Origin: Cloeon dipterum
Lineage: Eukaryota > Arthropoda > Insecta > Ephemeroptera > Baetidae
Length of the DNA stretch: 64,000 bases
Direction: 5' to 3'
NCBI RefSeq assembly: GCF_949628265.1
Contig: NC_088789.1
Span: 32,977,883-33,041,882, forward strand
Shown: positions 21,801 through 33,715 of the stretch, piece after piece
Position numbering within the stretch: the first letter of the stretch is position 1
Layout of the letters: each line of letters starts with the position of its first letter
Notes under the pieces: model-generated
Databases searched by the model: none
The model's input: only the letters and a program-made list of their open reading frames with translations
What the model was told of the DNA's origin: nothing
Made by a program: the position numbers and the translations under genes

Positions 21801-24800
21801 AGGAATGACGAGAGCCTGATTGGACAAGGAATAAGTCAAGAAGACTTGGAAAAGATGAATGATTATGGCGTTGCAACTGTTCTGGACGGAGAAGTCACGT
21901 TTTTGCATCAGACATTTGCTGAATTTCTGGCCACAAAGCAATTCTTGAAGAATTTTGATTCGTCACAAGCATTGGATCCGGCCCTGTTCCAAGATAGTAC
22001 TTTTGCGCAGTGCAGGAAGTTTCTGGACATATTCTACTGCACTCTGGAAAAAGAGGAAGATGAAGATTTGATATATCACACTGAAGCTCTACTAGCTGTC
22101 GCCAAATCTATTGGCCCTGTATTATTCTTGAAGAAAGTCGTTGAAGATAACCTAAGACAAGTTTTCAGAATGCTTAAATCCAAAATTTCATTTCACGCAG
22201 AATCAAATGCGTTCATTTGCATAGAAAAGAGCCCAGAACTGTTGATGAGTGCAATCGGCAAAGAAGAAATCGCCGTTCAACTGCTGGAAATGAGAGTTGT
22301 TGATAAAACAGGCTTGGAAGAAATTTTGCCTGATTTGCTGCGAAATATTGAAGAGAATAATGCGGTTGTCATACTGAAGAAATTGAGAATGGAATTTTCG
22401 GATCTTCCACTTATGATTGAAGCCTGCTATTCATACGATTCTGAAACGAGCAAAAGGCTGATGAAAGTTGGATTTACAGCAATTCGAAATGATTTCGACA
22501 TTCTTCTCGACACGCTTATCCAGATTGGAATTCGTGCTGTTGATGCATTTGATGAAGAAGAAAACAGTCTCTTTGCGGCTTGCAGATATGGAAGTGTCAA
22601 GTGCTTGAGAGTTCTGCTCAAACACGGCGCTCAAAAAGTATTTTACGCTAGTACTCGCTATGATCCTTTGAATGTGGCCACAGAATTCGGTCATTTGGAC
22701 CTGGTGAAGTTCCTAATGGAAGAAAATCCCAGCTTATTCAAAAGAGATGAATCCACATTGGTTCTCGATGGGCTGCCAGACATTTGGAATCCTTTCCAAT
22801 ATGCTATCATGTACGGACGCAAAGAAATAGCCGCGTATTTTCTTTCAAAGTGCCCTTGTTTGATCGAAAGTAGAACGAAGGATGGAAAAAACCCAATGCA
22901 ACTGGCAGCTATTTTGAGAAAGTGGGAAGTACTCGAATGGCTAGCTCAGTTACCAAACACTGATATCAAATCTTTGATCCCTGACGGAGACAGTATAAAT
23001 TGGACGCAATTTGATCTTGAAAATTATGAGCACTACTTGATGCTTCAAGGAGAAGTCATTGAAAAAGATGAAAAGGGGAGAAGTGTCCTCCATTATGCTG
23101 CAAAATATGGTTATACTGACCTTGTTGCAAAATTCATCGAGGCCGGTGCCGACATCGAAGCCACGGACGTAGACGGCTGGAACGCGTTACACTTTGCTTG
23201 TCTTTTGGACAAAAATATTGAAACAATTAAGCTACTACATTCACGGAGCAAACAACTTGCTAAGACAAAGACAAGTAAAGGACAAACAGCTTTGCATATT
23301 TTTGCGCAATATTGTGACCAAAATGATTTTGGAAAAGCAATTTCGAGTAGCGTAGACATTGCGAGGTTTTTGTTTGAAGACGCTGGTGTTGATTTAAGTG
23401 CCAGGGACAATGAAGGAGATAGAGCTTCTTTTATAGCTGATGAAAGAGGATTAGACAAATCCATAATAATGTTTCTTACAGCACAACACATTGATCCCTC
23501 TGAAAAGTATGACTTGATGAATTCATCGGTGATTTTTTCCGTATCAGAAGCTGGTGATTTGCTTTCACTGCAACAATGGATTCAACAAGGCGGAGATTTG
23601 TCAATGAGAGATGAATCTGGACGTACGGCACTGCAATTAACGGAAGAGAAAGGGGAGTTTAGATTAATGAAGAAGAACGAAACTGGAGAGAATATACGGT
23701 TCAATGAACAAGAGAGGGAGGGTTCGCTCTTGCTAGCCTGTAAACAAAAGAACTGGGATAAGGTTAAAAATTTGCTTGAATCCAAGAATTTGAGCATCAA
23801 CAGGCAAGACAAAGATGGAAGAACGGCTCTACATTATGCCGCAGAAGAAGGACATTTTGGTTTGGTCTTCCAGTTGCTTAGCCAAAGAGCTGATATGCAT
23901 GTGAAGGATCACAATGGATGGACGGCGTTGCATTACGCCATTCTTACGAACAATACAGATTTGGTTCAAAAGCTGATCGACAGTGGTGCTGATCTCGACT
24001 CGAAAACTAAGAGGGGAGAGACAGCTCTGCACATCGCTGCCTATAAAGGCTTTACAGAATTAACGCAAAAATTGATTGAGTGCGGTGCGGATGTAAATTC
24101 TAAGAACAATCATGGTTTGACATGTTTAAACATCGCCACAGTTAATAGAAATCTGGATTTGTTGGAAGTTCTCTTAAAAAATAAAGCTGATGTAAACAAT
24201 GAATATAAGCTTTTTGGAATTACCCCTCTACACCATGCTGCACTAGAGAACTATCCAGAAATTTTAGAAATGCTTGTCGATCACGGTGCAGATGTGAATT
24301 TTCAAGATAAAGAAGGATGGACACCTCTGCACTTTGCTGCCAGGTATAATCCAGAACTGAGTCAAACGCTACTAGACCATGGTGCAGACGCGAATTCAAA
24401 AGATAATGATGGATGGACAGCTCTGCACTTTGCTGCAAGATTTAATCCAGATCTGAGTCAAATGCTGCTAGACCATGGTGCAGACGTGAATTCAAAAGAA
24501 ATTGATGGATGGACTCCTCTGCTCCTTGCTGCAAGGTTTTATCCAGAGCTGAGTAAAACGCTTTTAAATCATGGTGCTGATGTAAATTCAAATACAAAAA
24601 TGGGATCTTCTCCTCTGCACTTTGCTGCAAGATATAATCCAGAACTAAGTCAAACGCTGCTAGATCACGGTGCTGATGTAAATTCAAAAAATAATAATGG
24701 ATGGACAGCTCTGCACTACGCTGCAAGATTTAATCCAGATCTGAGTCAAATGCTACTAGATCATAGAGCAGACGTGAATTCAAAAGATAATGATGGATGG

Positions 24801-27800
24801 ACAGCTCTGCACTTTGCTGTAAGGTATATTCCAGAACTGAGTCAAACGCTACTAGACCATGGTGCAGACGCGAATTCAAAAGATAATGATGGATGGACAG
24901 CTCTGCACTACGCTGCAAGATTTAATCCAGATCTGAGTCAAATGCTACTAGATCATGGTGGGGATGTTAATGCAAAGACAAAAAGGGGATATACACCCCT
25001 GCACTATGCTGTATGGCATAATCCAGAACTGAGTCAAACGCTACTACATCACGGCGCTGATGTCAATTTGAAAGATAATGATGAATGGACACCTCTGCAC
25101 TTTGCTGCCAGGTATAATCCAGAACTGAGTCAAACGCTACTAGACCATAGAGCAGACGTGAATTCAAAAGATAATGATGGATGGACAGCTCTGCACTTTG
25201 CTGTAAGGTATATTCCAGAACTGAGTCAAACGCTACTAGACCATGGTGCAGACGCGAATTCAAAAGATAATGATGGATGGACAGCTCTGCACTACGCTGC
25301 AAGATTTAATCCAGATCTGAGTCAAATGCTACTAGATCATGGTGCTCAGGTGAATTCAAAGACAAAAGCTAGACGGACTCCTCTTCACTTTGCTGCAAGG
25401 TATAATCCAGAACTGAGTCAAACGCTACTAGACCATGGTGCAGACGTGAATTCAAAAGATAATGATGGATGGACAGCTCTGCACTACGCTGCAAGATTTA
25501 ATCCAGAACTGAGTCAACAGCTCCTAGATCACGGCGCTGATGTCAATTCAAAAGATAATGATGGATGGACAGCTCTGCACTACGCTGCAAGATTTAATCC
25601 AGAACTGAGTCAACAGCTCCTAGATCACGGCGCTGATGTCCATTCAAAAGATAGTGATGGATGGACAGCTCTGCACTTTGCTGCAAGATTTAATCCAGAT
25701 CTGAGTCAAATGCTGCTAGATCATGGTGCTCAGGTGAATTCAAAGACAAAAGCTGGACGGACTCCTCTTCACTTTGCTGCAAGGTATAATCCAGAACTGA
25801 GTCAAACGCTACTAGACCATGGTGCAGACGCGAATTCAAAAGATAATGATGGATGGACAGCTCTGCACTACGCTGCAAGATTTAATCCAGAACTGAGTCA
25901 ACAGCTACTAGATCACGGCGCTGATATCCATTCAAAAGATAATGATGGATGGACAGCTCTGCACTACGCTGCAAGATTTAATCCAGAACTGAGTCAACAG
26001 CTACTAGATCACGGCGCTGATGTCCATTCAAAAGATAATGATGGATGGACAGCTCTGCACTTTGCTGCAAGATTTAATCCAGATCTGAGTCAAACGCTGC
26101 TAGATCATGGTGCTCAGGTGAATTCAAAGACAAAATATGGACGGACTCCTCTTCTCTTTGCTGCCAGATATAATCCAGAACTGAGTCAAACACTACTAGA
26201 CCATGGTGCAGACGCGAATTCAAAAGATAATGATGGATGGACAGCTCTGCACTACGCTGCAAGATTTAATCCAGAACTGAGTCAACAGCTACTAGATCAC
26301 GGCGCTGATGTCCATTCAAAAGATAGTGATGGATGGACAGCTCTGCACTTTGCTGCAAGATTTAATCCAGATCTGAGTCAAATGCTGCTAGACCATGGTG
26401 CAGACGTGAATTCAAAGACAAAAGCTGGACGGACTCCTCTTCACTTTGCTGCAAGGTATAATCCAGATCTGAGTCAAAAGTTGCTGGACCATGGTGCTGC
26501 TGTGTATCTAGACGATAGAGAAGGATGGACAGCTCTGCACGTTGCTGCAAGGTGTAATCCAAAATTAGCACTAAAGCTGATCGACCACGCCATGAATGCG
26601 GATATTTTGGAATCAAAATTCAAAAATGAATGGACTGCGTTGCATCTTGCTATGGAAATGAACTGCCCAGAATCAGTGCAAAAGCTTCTCGTCAAGGGTG
26701 CTGATGTTAATTTACAAAATGGTGATGGATGCAAGGCCCTTCAATTAGCCAAAGCACAGAACTATCGAGCACTGGAGGAAATGCTCCTCGACCAGAGAAT
26801 TTTTAAGAGTTTAAAACTCACGACAGGAACTTCGGCTCTAACACTCGCCATTGAATCAAATAATTTGACAGTTGCTGAAATTCTTATTAATAATGGCGGT
26901 GATTTGACGGTTCAGGACGAGAAAGGAATTAACATTTTACAACATGTTTTGAAGAACTTTGAAATGGTAAAATACTTGCATGAGAAAAACGGTGAATTAG
27001 TGAAGCAAGTGACAAACGATGGAAGCACTTACCTGCACCTTGCAATTGACAACGACGACTGTCCCCTTGAAGTGATCCTTTGGCTCATTGAAGAAATCAA
27101 AATTGATGCTAATGCGACGAATGAATTCGGTGAAACGGCGTTCATGATTGCTTGTAAAAAGAATCGAAGAGACGTCGTCGAATATTTGTTGGCAAACAAG
27201 GGCATAGACTTAAGCAAAGGAGATGGAGATGGGAGGACTGCCCTGCACCATGCCGCCAGATCAGGATGTGTGGATTTAGTGCAAAATCTGCTCGATCATG
27301 GCGCTGATTTAACAAAAAGGGATAATTACAACACAAATGTCCTGTTCTATGGATTGAAAAGTAAGGAAATGATTTTATATCTAAACAGGAAAAATTCGGA
27401 ATTCATAAAAGCAGTGGACACTCTACAAAACACTTTACTTCTGTATGCGATCGAATTTTTTTATATGGTTGATAGGGATGTGGTTCATTGGCTAATCAAT
27501 GAATCCGGAATCGATCTAAATGCCGTGGACGGTGAGGGCAATTCAGCTTTTATTGTGGCCTGTATGAGGAGAAAGTGGGATTTTGTCGAAACTCTATTGA
27601 CGAAGGATGTGGATATCCAAGTTAAAGATGAAGAAGGAAAAAACCCTCTACATTATGCTGCAGAATCAGGATACTTTGATTTGGTGCAGAAGCTTATCGA
27701 ACGTGGTGTCAATCCGACTTTGAAAGACAATCTCGGAAAGAACACAATGCACTACGCATTGCAACACTTGGATATTGTTAAAAGCTTGGACAGAGAACTG

Positions 27801-28874
27801 GCGAAGGAAGTGACCAAAGATAAAAACACTTCCTTGCACATTGCAATCGAGATCTATGATTATTCGATTGAAGTGATTCGGTGGCTCTTAAATGAAGCTC
27901 AAGTAGATGAAAATGCTAAAAATGAAAATGGTGAAACTGCGTTGATGACAGCTTGTTCGAAAAATAGATTTGACGTCTTACAAATTCTTCTGGAAAAAAA
28001 AGCAGACATCAGCATTCAGGACAACCAAGGACAGACTGCTCTGCACCACGCCGCGAGATCGGGACACTTAGACTTAATTAAAATGCTGTTTGATCATTTA
28101 GACTTGAAGAAGGACGAAGATGGCTTTTCAGACATCCATCAGACTCTCGTTGAACTTGTCAAAGAAGTTGACGAGGAGGACAACACATTGTTAATCTTGG
28201 CGATGAAAAGTAGTGAAAAGTTTGACGAGAAGGTGATTGGTTGGTTGGTCGAGGACATCACATTAGATTTGAATGCGGTCAACTGCAATGGTGAATCAGC
28301 GCTTCTTCTCGCTTGCAAGCACAGGAAATGGGACGCTGTTGACATTTTGCTGTCCAGAGACGACACTCACATCGGTTCCAAAGATCAGAAAGAAAGAACT
28401 CCTTTGCACTGGGCCGCAGTGGCTGGAAACCTGGCTGTAGTTCAGAGGCTGGTCGAGCGTGGCGCTGACCTGACTTTGAAGGACAGCGACGGAATGAACG
28501 TGATGCACCATGCCCTGAAACACGTCGAAACGGTAAAATTCCTTCACAATCTGAACAATGGGCTTGTGACGGAAATAACTAAAAACGGAAGCACCTGTTT
28601 GCACCTGGCAGTCATTCGCGGCTCAACTGAAGTGATTCGGTTGTTAGTCGATGAGGGAATCGAAGTCGATCTGGACAAAAGCAATGAGCTGGGTTTGACC
28701 GCGCTTTTGCTTGCATGCCGCAGGAATATGTGGGAGGTCGTCGGTCTTTTGGTGGAGAACAACGTGGACGTCAGCAAAACAGACCGAGCGGGTAAAAATG
28801 TCCTCAACTACGCTGAAGAAGCAGACCATTTCGATTTGGTAGAAAAACTGTATGTGTTAAGCGCTCCTAAGTAA
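18900..28874 (+). CDS. Caspase / pseudo-caspase / NACHT / ankyrin-repeat protein, gene A
   Basis: Nine coding exons join without a phase error or stop: 18900-18921, 19005-19086, 19144-19579, 19641-19782, 19841-20057, 20110-20363, 20423-20637, 20695-20770, 20830-28874; 3162 residues. Residues 36-290 are a caspase (C14): VFVLVVHYDFEN strand, ARKGD, catalytic SHG (H133), CRGG (C182), then YSTV, GSWF and the closing GQTPEIKMF-like p10 segment. Residues about 318-456 repeat the caspase p20 pattern (AFILYEQ, GRPKIFVL) but have FCELS and NQEAL where His and Cys belong, so this second fold should be inactive. NACHT follows: Walker A GAGAGKTT (K585), Walker B FLDGFDE (652-656), sensor IATRP, and FLHQTFAEFLA in the winged-helix part. 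From about 1060 to the end lie some 60 ankyrin repeats, including 23 near-identical 32-residue units. Inferred role: a cytosolic NLR-like sensor with a built-in protease. Whether one mRNA spans all exons needs transcript data. Confidence 0.85.
24315..26522 (+). repeat. 96-bp tandem array, 23 units, in ankyrin region of gene A
   Basis: Twenty-three consecutive in-frame 96-bp units encode 32-residue ankyrin repeats of the type GWTALHFAARFNPDLSQ plus LLDHGADVNSKDND. Each unit is one residue shorter than the usual 33, at the turn between the two helices (NP in place of GH plus one). Units 11/15/19, 12/16/20 and 13/17/21 match each other best, so a 384-bp four-unit higher-order repeat underlies units 11-22; units 5-7 and 9-11 form another four-unit duplication. 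Confidence 0.95.
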
Positions 28875-29640
28875 TTTTATTTTATATTTTCTATTAACTT
28901 TAAAGGGAAAATAATATTTTTGAGCTTTATGTTGCCTTCATATTAATTGAAAATTCGTGTTTTTATCTTGTATAACTAACTTTAAATATTGTATCCTTTA
29001 GTTTGGTTTTTATATATTTTAAAGTGAAAAATTAAATTGTTCATAATATAATATTTGACTTTTAATTTTTAAATCTCTTCACCCACTTACATAAATAAAA
29101 ATGCTGCCTTTCGTAAGCGGGGAATAAATAAAGTAGAACATAAGGCATCTATTTTTTAAAAATGAGATTTGCAAATGAATGCATGTTATACTTACTCCAA
29201 TTATTTTCTCAATTTTTAGTTTTTACCATGCAAAGATTTATTTTGTCAATTGTACAATGTGAAATTCGCTACGACACTTATTTAAACAGAGAAATGAGAT
29301 GATTATAAAAATATTATATTTTAAACTCAGTCTATTATTCACACCAATTTACAATGATTCCACTCTGGCGTGCAATTTATTTCACAAGTTGAGAGTTTAA
29401 AAAGTTTTCTATACATAAAAATGAATGTAAATTTATAAAACAATTTTTCTAAATTTATGTGTCTCTACTAATTTTAAATTGCACTATTAACTATTTATCG
29501 TTAGAAATCCTGGGCAAATTAATGTTACAATATTTGAAGAAATTAAATTTGAGCGTGGTGCATTGAAGGATTGTTTAAAAGAAATGAATAAAGGAAATTT
29601 CAGATTTTTATTATTATTAAAACAATGTCTCACGGCGGAG
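28875..29640 (+). other. 3' untranslated and flanking region of gene A
   Basis: Very AT-rich sequence with AATAAA at 29094-29099 and again at 29123-29128, either of which could be the poly(A) signal. Closely matches 62679-63450. No gene is seen. Confidence 0.6.
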
Positions 29641-29935
29641 GAAAGGAGGATTTTATCTGCAGGGTTGGCGTCGAGGATGACCTTGCTTGTTGAGCTCGGC
29701 CAGAGGCTGCTCGCGGCTCTGCGTCGGCGTGGCTCCGCTTGCTCGCCTCCAGCTGGGGCTGCATCAGCCTGTTGACGTAGGAAACCTCTCCGAGCGCCGA
29801 CTCCTCGCGACTCAGGGCGCACCCGACACTCCGCTCGTTCGCTTCACTTCCTCCAAGCCACTCGACGCCACACCCTCCACTGCCAAAATGATCAATTTGC
29901 AATCGGCTTTCAAAGGGAAAGGTAAGGTCCGCCAT
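29640..29935 (+). other. GC-rich block with candidate first coding exon MINLQSAFKGK, copy A
   Basis: A GC-rich island in AT-rich surroundings. An ATG at 29888 in good insect context (CCAAAATG) opens MINLQSAFKGK and reaches a strong donor, GTAAGG, at 29922. This could be promoter, 5' UTR and first coding exon of a gene whose later exons I cannot identify. The minus strand also has a coiled-coil-like reading frame (ALGEVSYVNRLMQPQLEA), so an alternative is an exon fragment on that strand. The copy at 63450-63760 has a 9-bp insertion in the untranslated part. Confidence 0.35.
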
Positions 29936-29939
29936 TTGT

Positions 29940-30371
29940 AATTCATATATAGAATCATTCAAACTATAAATTGTTATTAGGACTTGTTTTAATATCAATA
30001 TATTTAGCCATTTCTGTTTGTCCAATTTGGCACGTCTGAGGTCTTTAAAGCCACCATATTTTAATGTTTATATAGAACGGTGTACTAACCGTCCGAGATC
30101 ATCTCCCAATTTTAACTTTAGTTGTATTTTTTTACCATTAAATCCCCTTCATTATATGCATTATAAATTTCATTACGGCGTGTTCGAGACCTTGACCTTG
30201 AAGGCCACTATTTTATTTATTTTTTTGAAATGCAACCGTTGTACCGTTTCCTTACTTGTTAATATTACATGGCTTTAGTTCCTATTAGTAATCAAGTTGC
30301 TATTTAACTAACAAATTAGGTGTCTGTGAACTCTCTAAAGCCACCATTCAGTTTATTCTCTTTAGTCATTA
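29940..30371. other. Intergenic, no feature seen
   Basis: AT-rich sequence inside or just past the end of the large duplication. No coding region is supported. Confidence 0.4.
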
Positions 30372-30510
30372 ATCTGTTTTCCGATTGTTCTAGCGCAGAT
30401 GGGGCGGGTCTCTCAGGATTGTCGGCGCCGTCGTCCTGCTCGAGGTTGTGAAGGAAGTGCAGCTGGCCCTTGCGCCTGCGCAGACTGCGTTCGCCCTTTG
30501 TGTAGTCTAG
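30316..30510 (-). other. Exon-like GC-rich fragment on minus strand
   Basis: A minus-strand open frame from a possible acceptor near 30516 (AATTTAG) to a stop at 30316 encodes a charged peptide containing GERSLRRRKGQLHFLHNLEQ. GC content is well above the surroundings. It may be the last exon or a fragment of a gene; I cannot name it. Confidence 0.25.
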
Positions 30511-30715
30511 ATTGTCTAAATTTTTAATAATTTTAAAATGAATCTCTTATGTAACTCTTCGGAATGATCCGCACGACCGGCCGTGAAACAAGAATAACCG
30601 TGTTTTCGTATAAAATTTGCATTTCTTTATTTTTCTTTTAACGTTGCGCGAGCACTGTTTCACTCAAAGTAGTTTTGGCGGCGTCTTCTCCATGCCCCAA
30701 AATGTATTTTTCCAG

Positions 30716-31255
30716 CTTTTAATAAAACCAAAGAGACAAATAAACCTAAGAGCAATTTCACTATTCAACCCCTTTTCTCAGCTGATCTTTGCTAGACTCG
30801 ATTCAAAAACGAAGCAGTACGCGCAGATTTACATTATTCCCAACAAATCACGCAATAACTGAATTAAAATTGATAATTTTCATCGTCTGACTGTGCGAGA
30901 GCAAAATAAATGATCAACGGAAACTCATTCGAAGCTTTAAGTCTCGAGTGAACGCAATTAGATCATTTCGTGGTAAAAGCTAGAGCAAAATCAGTTTCTT
31001 TTTCTCTCATTTTGAGCTCCAAATAAAATTAGAAGATAAAAGTAAGGAATGCCAACATCCACCGGTCCAGCTTTGATGAAATGCAGCCTCCAAAGTCTCT
31101 TTTCCACGAGAAGGGAAAAGATCATCGGTCCCAGGATGCCCAGGACGAGTGACAGGTGAGTGACACTTTTGCTTTAAATCCTGATCCCACTGTCGAGGAA
31201 AAATCACAAAAATATCCAGCTGTTACAATTTCACCGTCAATATTCCTAGCTTATT
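30716..31255 (-). repeat. Duplicated block alpha, copy 1 (start codon lost)
   Basis: Aligned with 33716-34230: shared GACTGTGCGAGAGCAAAATA, CATTCGAAGCTTTA, CAGCCTCCAAAGT and ATCC(T/G)GATCCCACT stretches. In copy 2 the block carries a signal-peptide-like first exon on the minus strand; here the equivalent ATG reads AAA and the frame is broken, so this copy looks non-coding. Confidence 0.6.
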
Positions 31256-31794
31256 TGAGTGCACTCTTACAATTTGGCAAATTTGACTTCAAAAACAAAC
31301 CACACACGATTAATTCTTTTGGTCTTTCTAGCTGACAATGAGATATTCTGCGAATTTTAATCTGCTGCGCTCGAGTTTCGACACTTCAAATCCGAGTTTA
31401 ATGTGAAATAGATGTTAAAAACATCTAGCATGCAGTTTTTTCTCTTCCAGATGCTCTGCTTTTATAATTCCAAAATTAATTCGTCAGCAAAACAGCTTAA
31501 TGGGGTGTAAATATCGCCGCCATCTTCGTCTGTCGATTTCAAATATTTTGTGTTAGAAAAATGGCGGCTTTTCTCGTCCCCAGCATGCATTGCAGGTGTT
31601 AGTTGGTCAGTTATAAAAAAACCGGTTTAAAAAGTCGTTGAATAAAACATTTCCTCATTTATGAGTAATTTAAACCAAAAATCACTAAAATTTTTATGTA
31701 TTACTTTAGATTTTTTGCTTTTAATCCAAAATCATGGTGAAAACAGATTTTTTTCACGGGTTTTCTATCATCTTGATTACCGGTATTAAAATAA
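31256..31794. other. Intergenic, no feature seen
   Basis: AT-rich sequence between duplicated blocks. No coding region or repeat I can support. Confidence 0.4.
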
Positions 31795-32035
31795 ATGCCA
31801 CCGCTAATTTTTGGAGAGGCGGTGCTGCCCTCAAGTAGCAACTGCCAGAGTTTTCTGGAGCGTGCAAGAACTGTGACGTCTCTCAATTCGATCACTCTGG
31901 GCGCGAAAGCCACGTTTTCTCTACGGAAGAGGTGGCAGTTGCTTGTCAATCGCGTCATTTTCAAGAGAGACAAGAAGAAGTAAAGATTAATCATTTAAAT
32001 TAAATAGAAACAACGTCGAAAATCGGACCATGCAA
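31795..32035. promoter_or_regulatory. Duplicated promoter-like block beta, copy 1
   Basis: Matches 36840-37080: GGTGCTGCCCTC, GGCAACTGCCAGAGTTT-like, GCAAGAACTGTGACGTC, AATTCGATC and GGCGCGAAA follow in the same order. TGACGTC (CRE core) and CpG-rich words suggest a promoter. In the second copy it lies just upstream of a mitochondrial EF-Ts first exon on the minus strand. Confidence 0.5.
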
Positions 32036-32729
32036 CATTTTTTAAGTTATGAAATTTTGAAAATTAAATAAAAAAACCTGTTACAAATCTCCCAAAATGA
32101 AAATGGGCTCTGCTCCTGCTGTTTTATAATTTTTGAATCAATTATCAGAGAAGACACGACGAATTATTTCGATTTGAAAATATTACTCGGTTGTTTTTGG
32201 GCAAGGGCACATAACAAATTATTTATTAATCAAACTATAGCTGAGCTGCTGTGATGGTTTTCTTCATTTTGTGACTTTCCACGTTGAAATTAATAATAAT
32301 TAAGCATGGAACGCTTGGGGAAATTAATTCAAGATATAGTTGTTGCTCTGAGCTGCGAAATTTCCACTCTAAACCTTTGCGAGGAATCGAATTAAAAGTT
32401 CTTTGACCGATCACAGAGCCAGCACACGAGTTTGTAAAAAATGAGCGGAGGAAAAATCGAATTTCCTCTCGAGCCACATTATTTGGCGGATGTGCAGCTG
32501 CTTTTCAACATGAAAAAGAAGAGAAACGCGAATTCATGCATCAATTTAGACCTTTAATAAAATTATATCTGGCGGAGGCTTTTTATTTTTAAATTTTAAT
32601 TAGAAGCATAGTTTCGACGCAGAAGAAAATTTTATTTATTCAACTGCGATTATATAAGCCTGAGAAATTTACAAATAAATTCAGGAGATTAGCGAAAATA
32701 AGAGGCTGCGATTGCATTCCGCCTGTTTT
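32036..32729. other. Intergenic, no feature seen
   Basis: AT-rich sequence between blocks beta and gamma; no supported gene. Confidence 0.4.
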
Positions 32730-32967
32730 TTTAATTGGACGCCAAAAGAGGGAAGCTGAATTGCTACACACTCGCGCGCAGCCTGTTTGCCACAAGCCGG
32801 ATAAACGCGGGCAGCGACGAAAATTCTCACTCTTCTCTGTTTCTCTTCGCTGACTGGGAGCACGAGAGAAAAGGAGGTCTAGGCACTTCAGCCGACGGCG
32901 AGGGCCAAACCAGAAGGAAGGACGGATGAGCTTCACCTTTCCCTCTCACAATCAGCAGTTTTCGTAA
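32730..32967 (+). promoter_or_regulatory. Duplicated leader-exon-like block gamma, copy 1
   Basis: Matches 37620-37850: GAGGGAAGCTG, GCAGCCTGTTTGCCA, TCTCACT, AAACCAGAGGAA-like words, ending in a shared donor (TTTTCGTAAGTTTT here, TTTTTGTAAGTTTT in copy 2). Read as a plus-strand promoter and non-coding first exon. Confidence 0.5.
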
Positions 32968-33715
32968 GTTTTCCAGCACTCGTAACTATTTTCCGGAGCT
33001 GAATTATTTGTAATTACGCATGCAAAGCCTAAATGCACAAAAATAATGGTTGTTTTTTAAACAGTATTCTTGTAATTGGAACAAAATATTTTCCTAATTA
33101 AGCCAAGTAATTTTTAAAAGTGTTGCATTATTAAAAAGAATCATTTCAAAAGCTGTGATTTCAAAATTTTGTTTAACCTTATACTGAAGAGATGACGTTT
33201 TACAAAAGGAAAAGAATCTCATCACATTCTCTAATTTTCACCAAAAATTTCCATAGTTTTAATTCCCAACTAGAATTATAAATTTTTGAATTATTTCCAT
33301 CGGAATTTGTCCGAATTTTCGTATCAATAAAAGTCAAAGCTTACGAAAACGCTCGGCTGATAAATGACGACGTGACACCCCAAAAGTGGTGTCAAATCCA
33401 TCCCCCGAGCCTTCAAGGCGGTTCAGTTTTATAATTGATGGCCAATTTCGCGATCGGGAAGTATTTTTCTCTCTGTTGGAGTTTCTCATTGAGCAATAAA
33501 CCAAACTCAAATTTTTTTCTAAGCTAAATTCATGCTTTTTCACAATTTTTGTCCTTCTTGACCAGCAATATAATTGTTGCAAGTTTATTTGGCAGTCACT
33601 TAAACATAATTACTGTTGGATTCCTGCATTGCAACATTTTGCAGCCGGCAATTTTTTCATCACTAAACGCATCGTAGGATGCAGTGAGCCGTTGGTGTAA
33701 ATTTCTGTTTGTATA
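32968..33715. other. Intergenic, no feature seen
   Basis: AT-rich sequence following the block gamma donor; no exon of a dependent gene is found. Confidence 0.4.

Larger units (their letters stand above)
16370..30181 (+). repeat. Large segmental duplication, unit A
   Basis: This block matches 50780-64000 in the same orientation: promoter/leader exon, foldback element in intron 1, all nine coding exons, 3' flank and the following MINLQS first exon. Similarity is patchy in intron 1, high through exons 3-9, and continues to where the second unit runs off the window (64000 corresponds to about 30181). Confidence 0.85.

Noticed and set aside
24220-26616. A series of minus-strand open frames through the ankyrin array
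   Set aside because: They are antisense shadows of the 96-bp repeat; the period is a multiple of three, so one open unit stays open in all.
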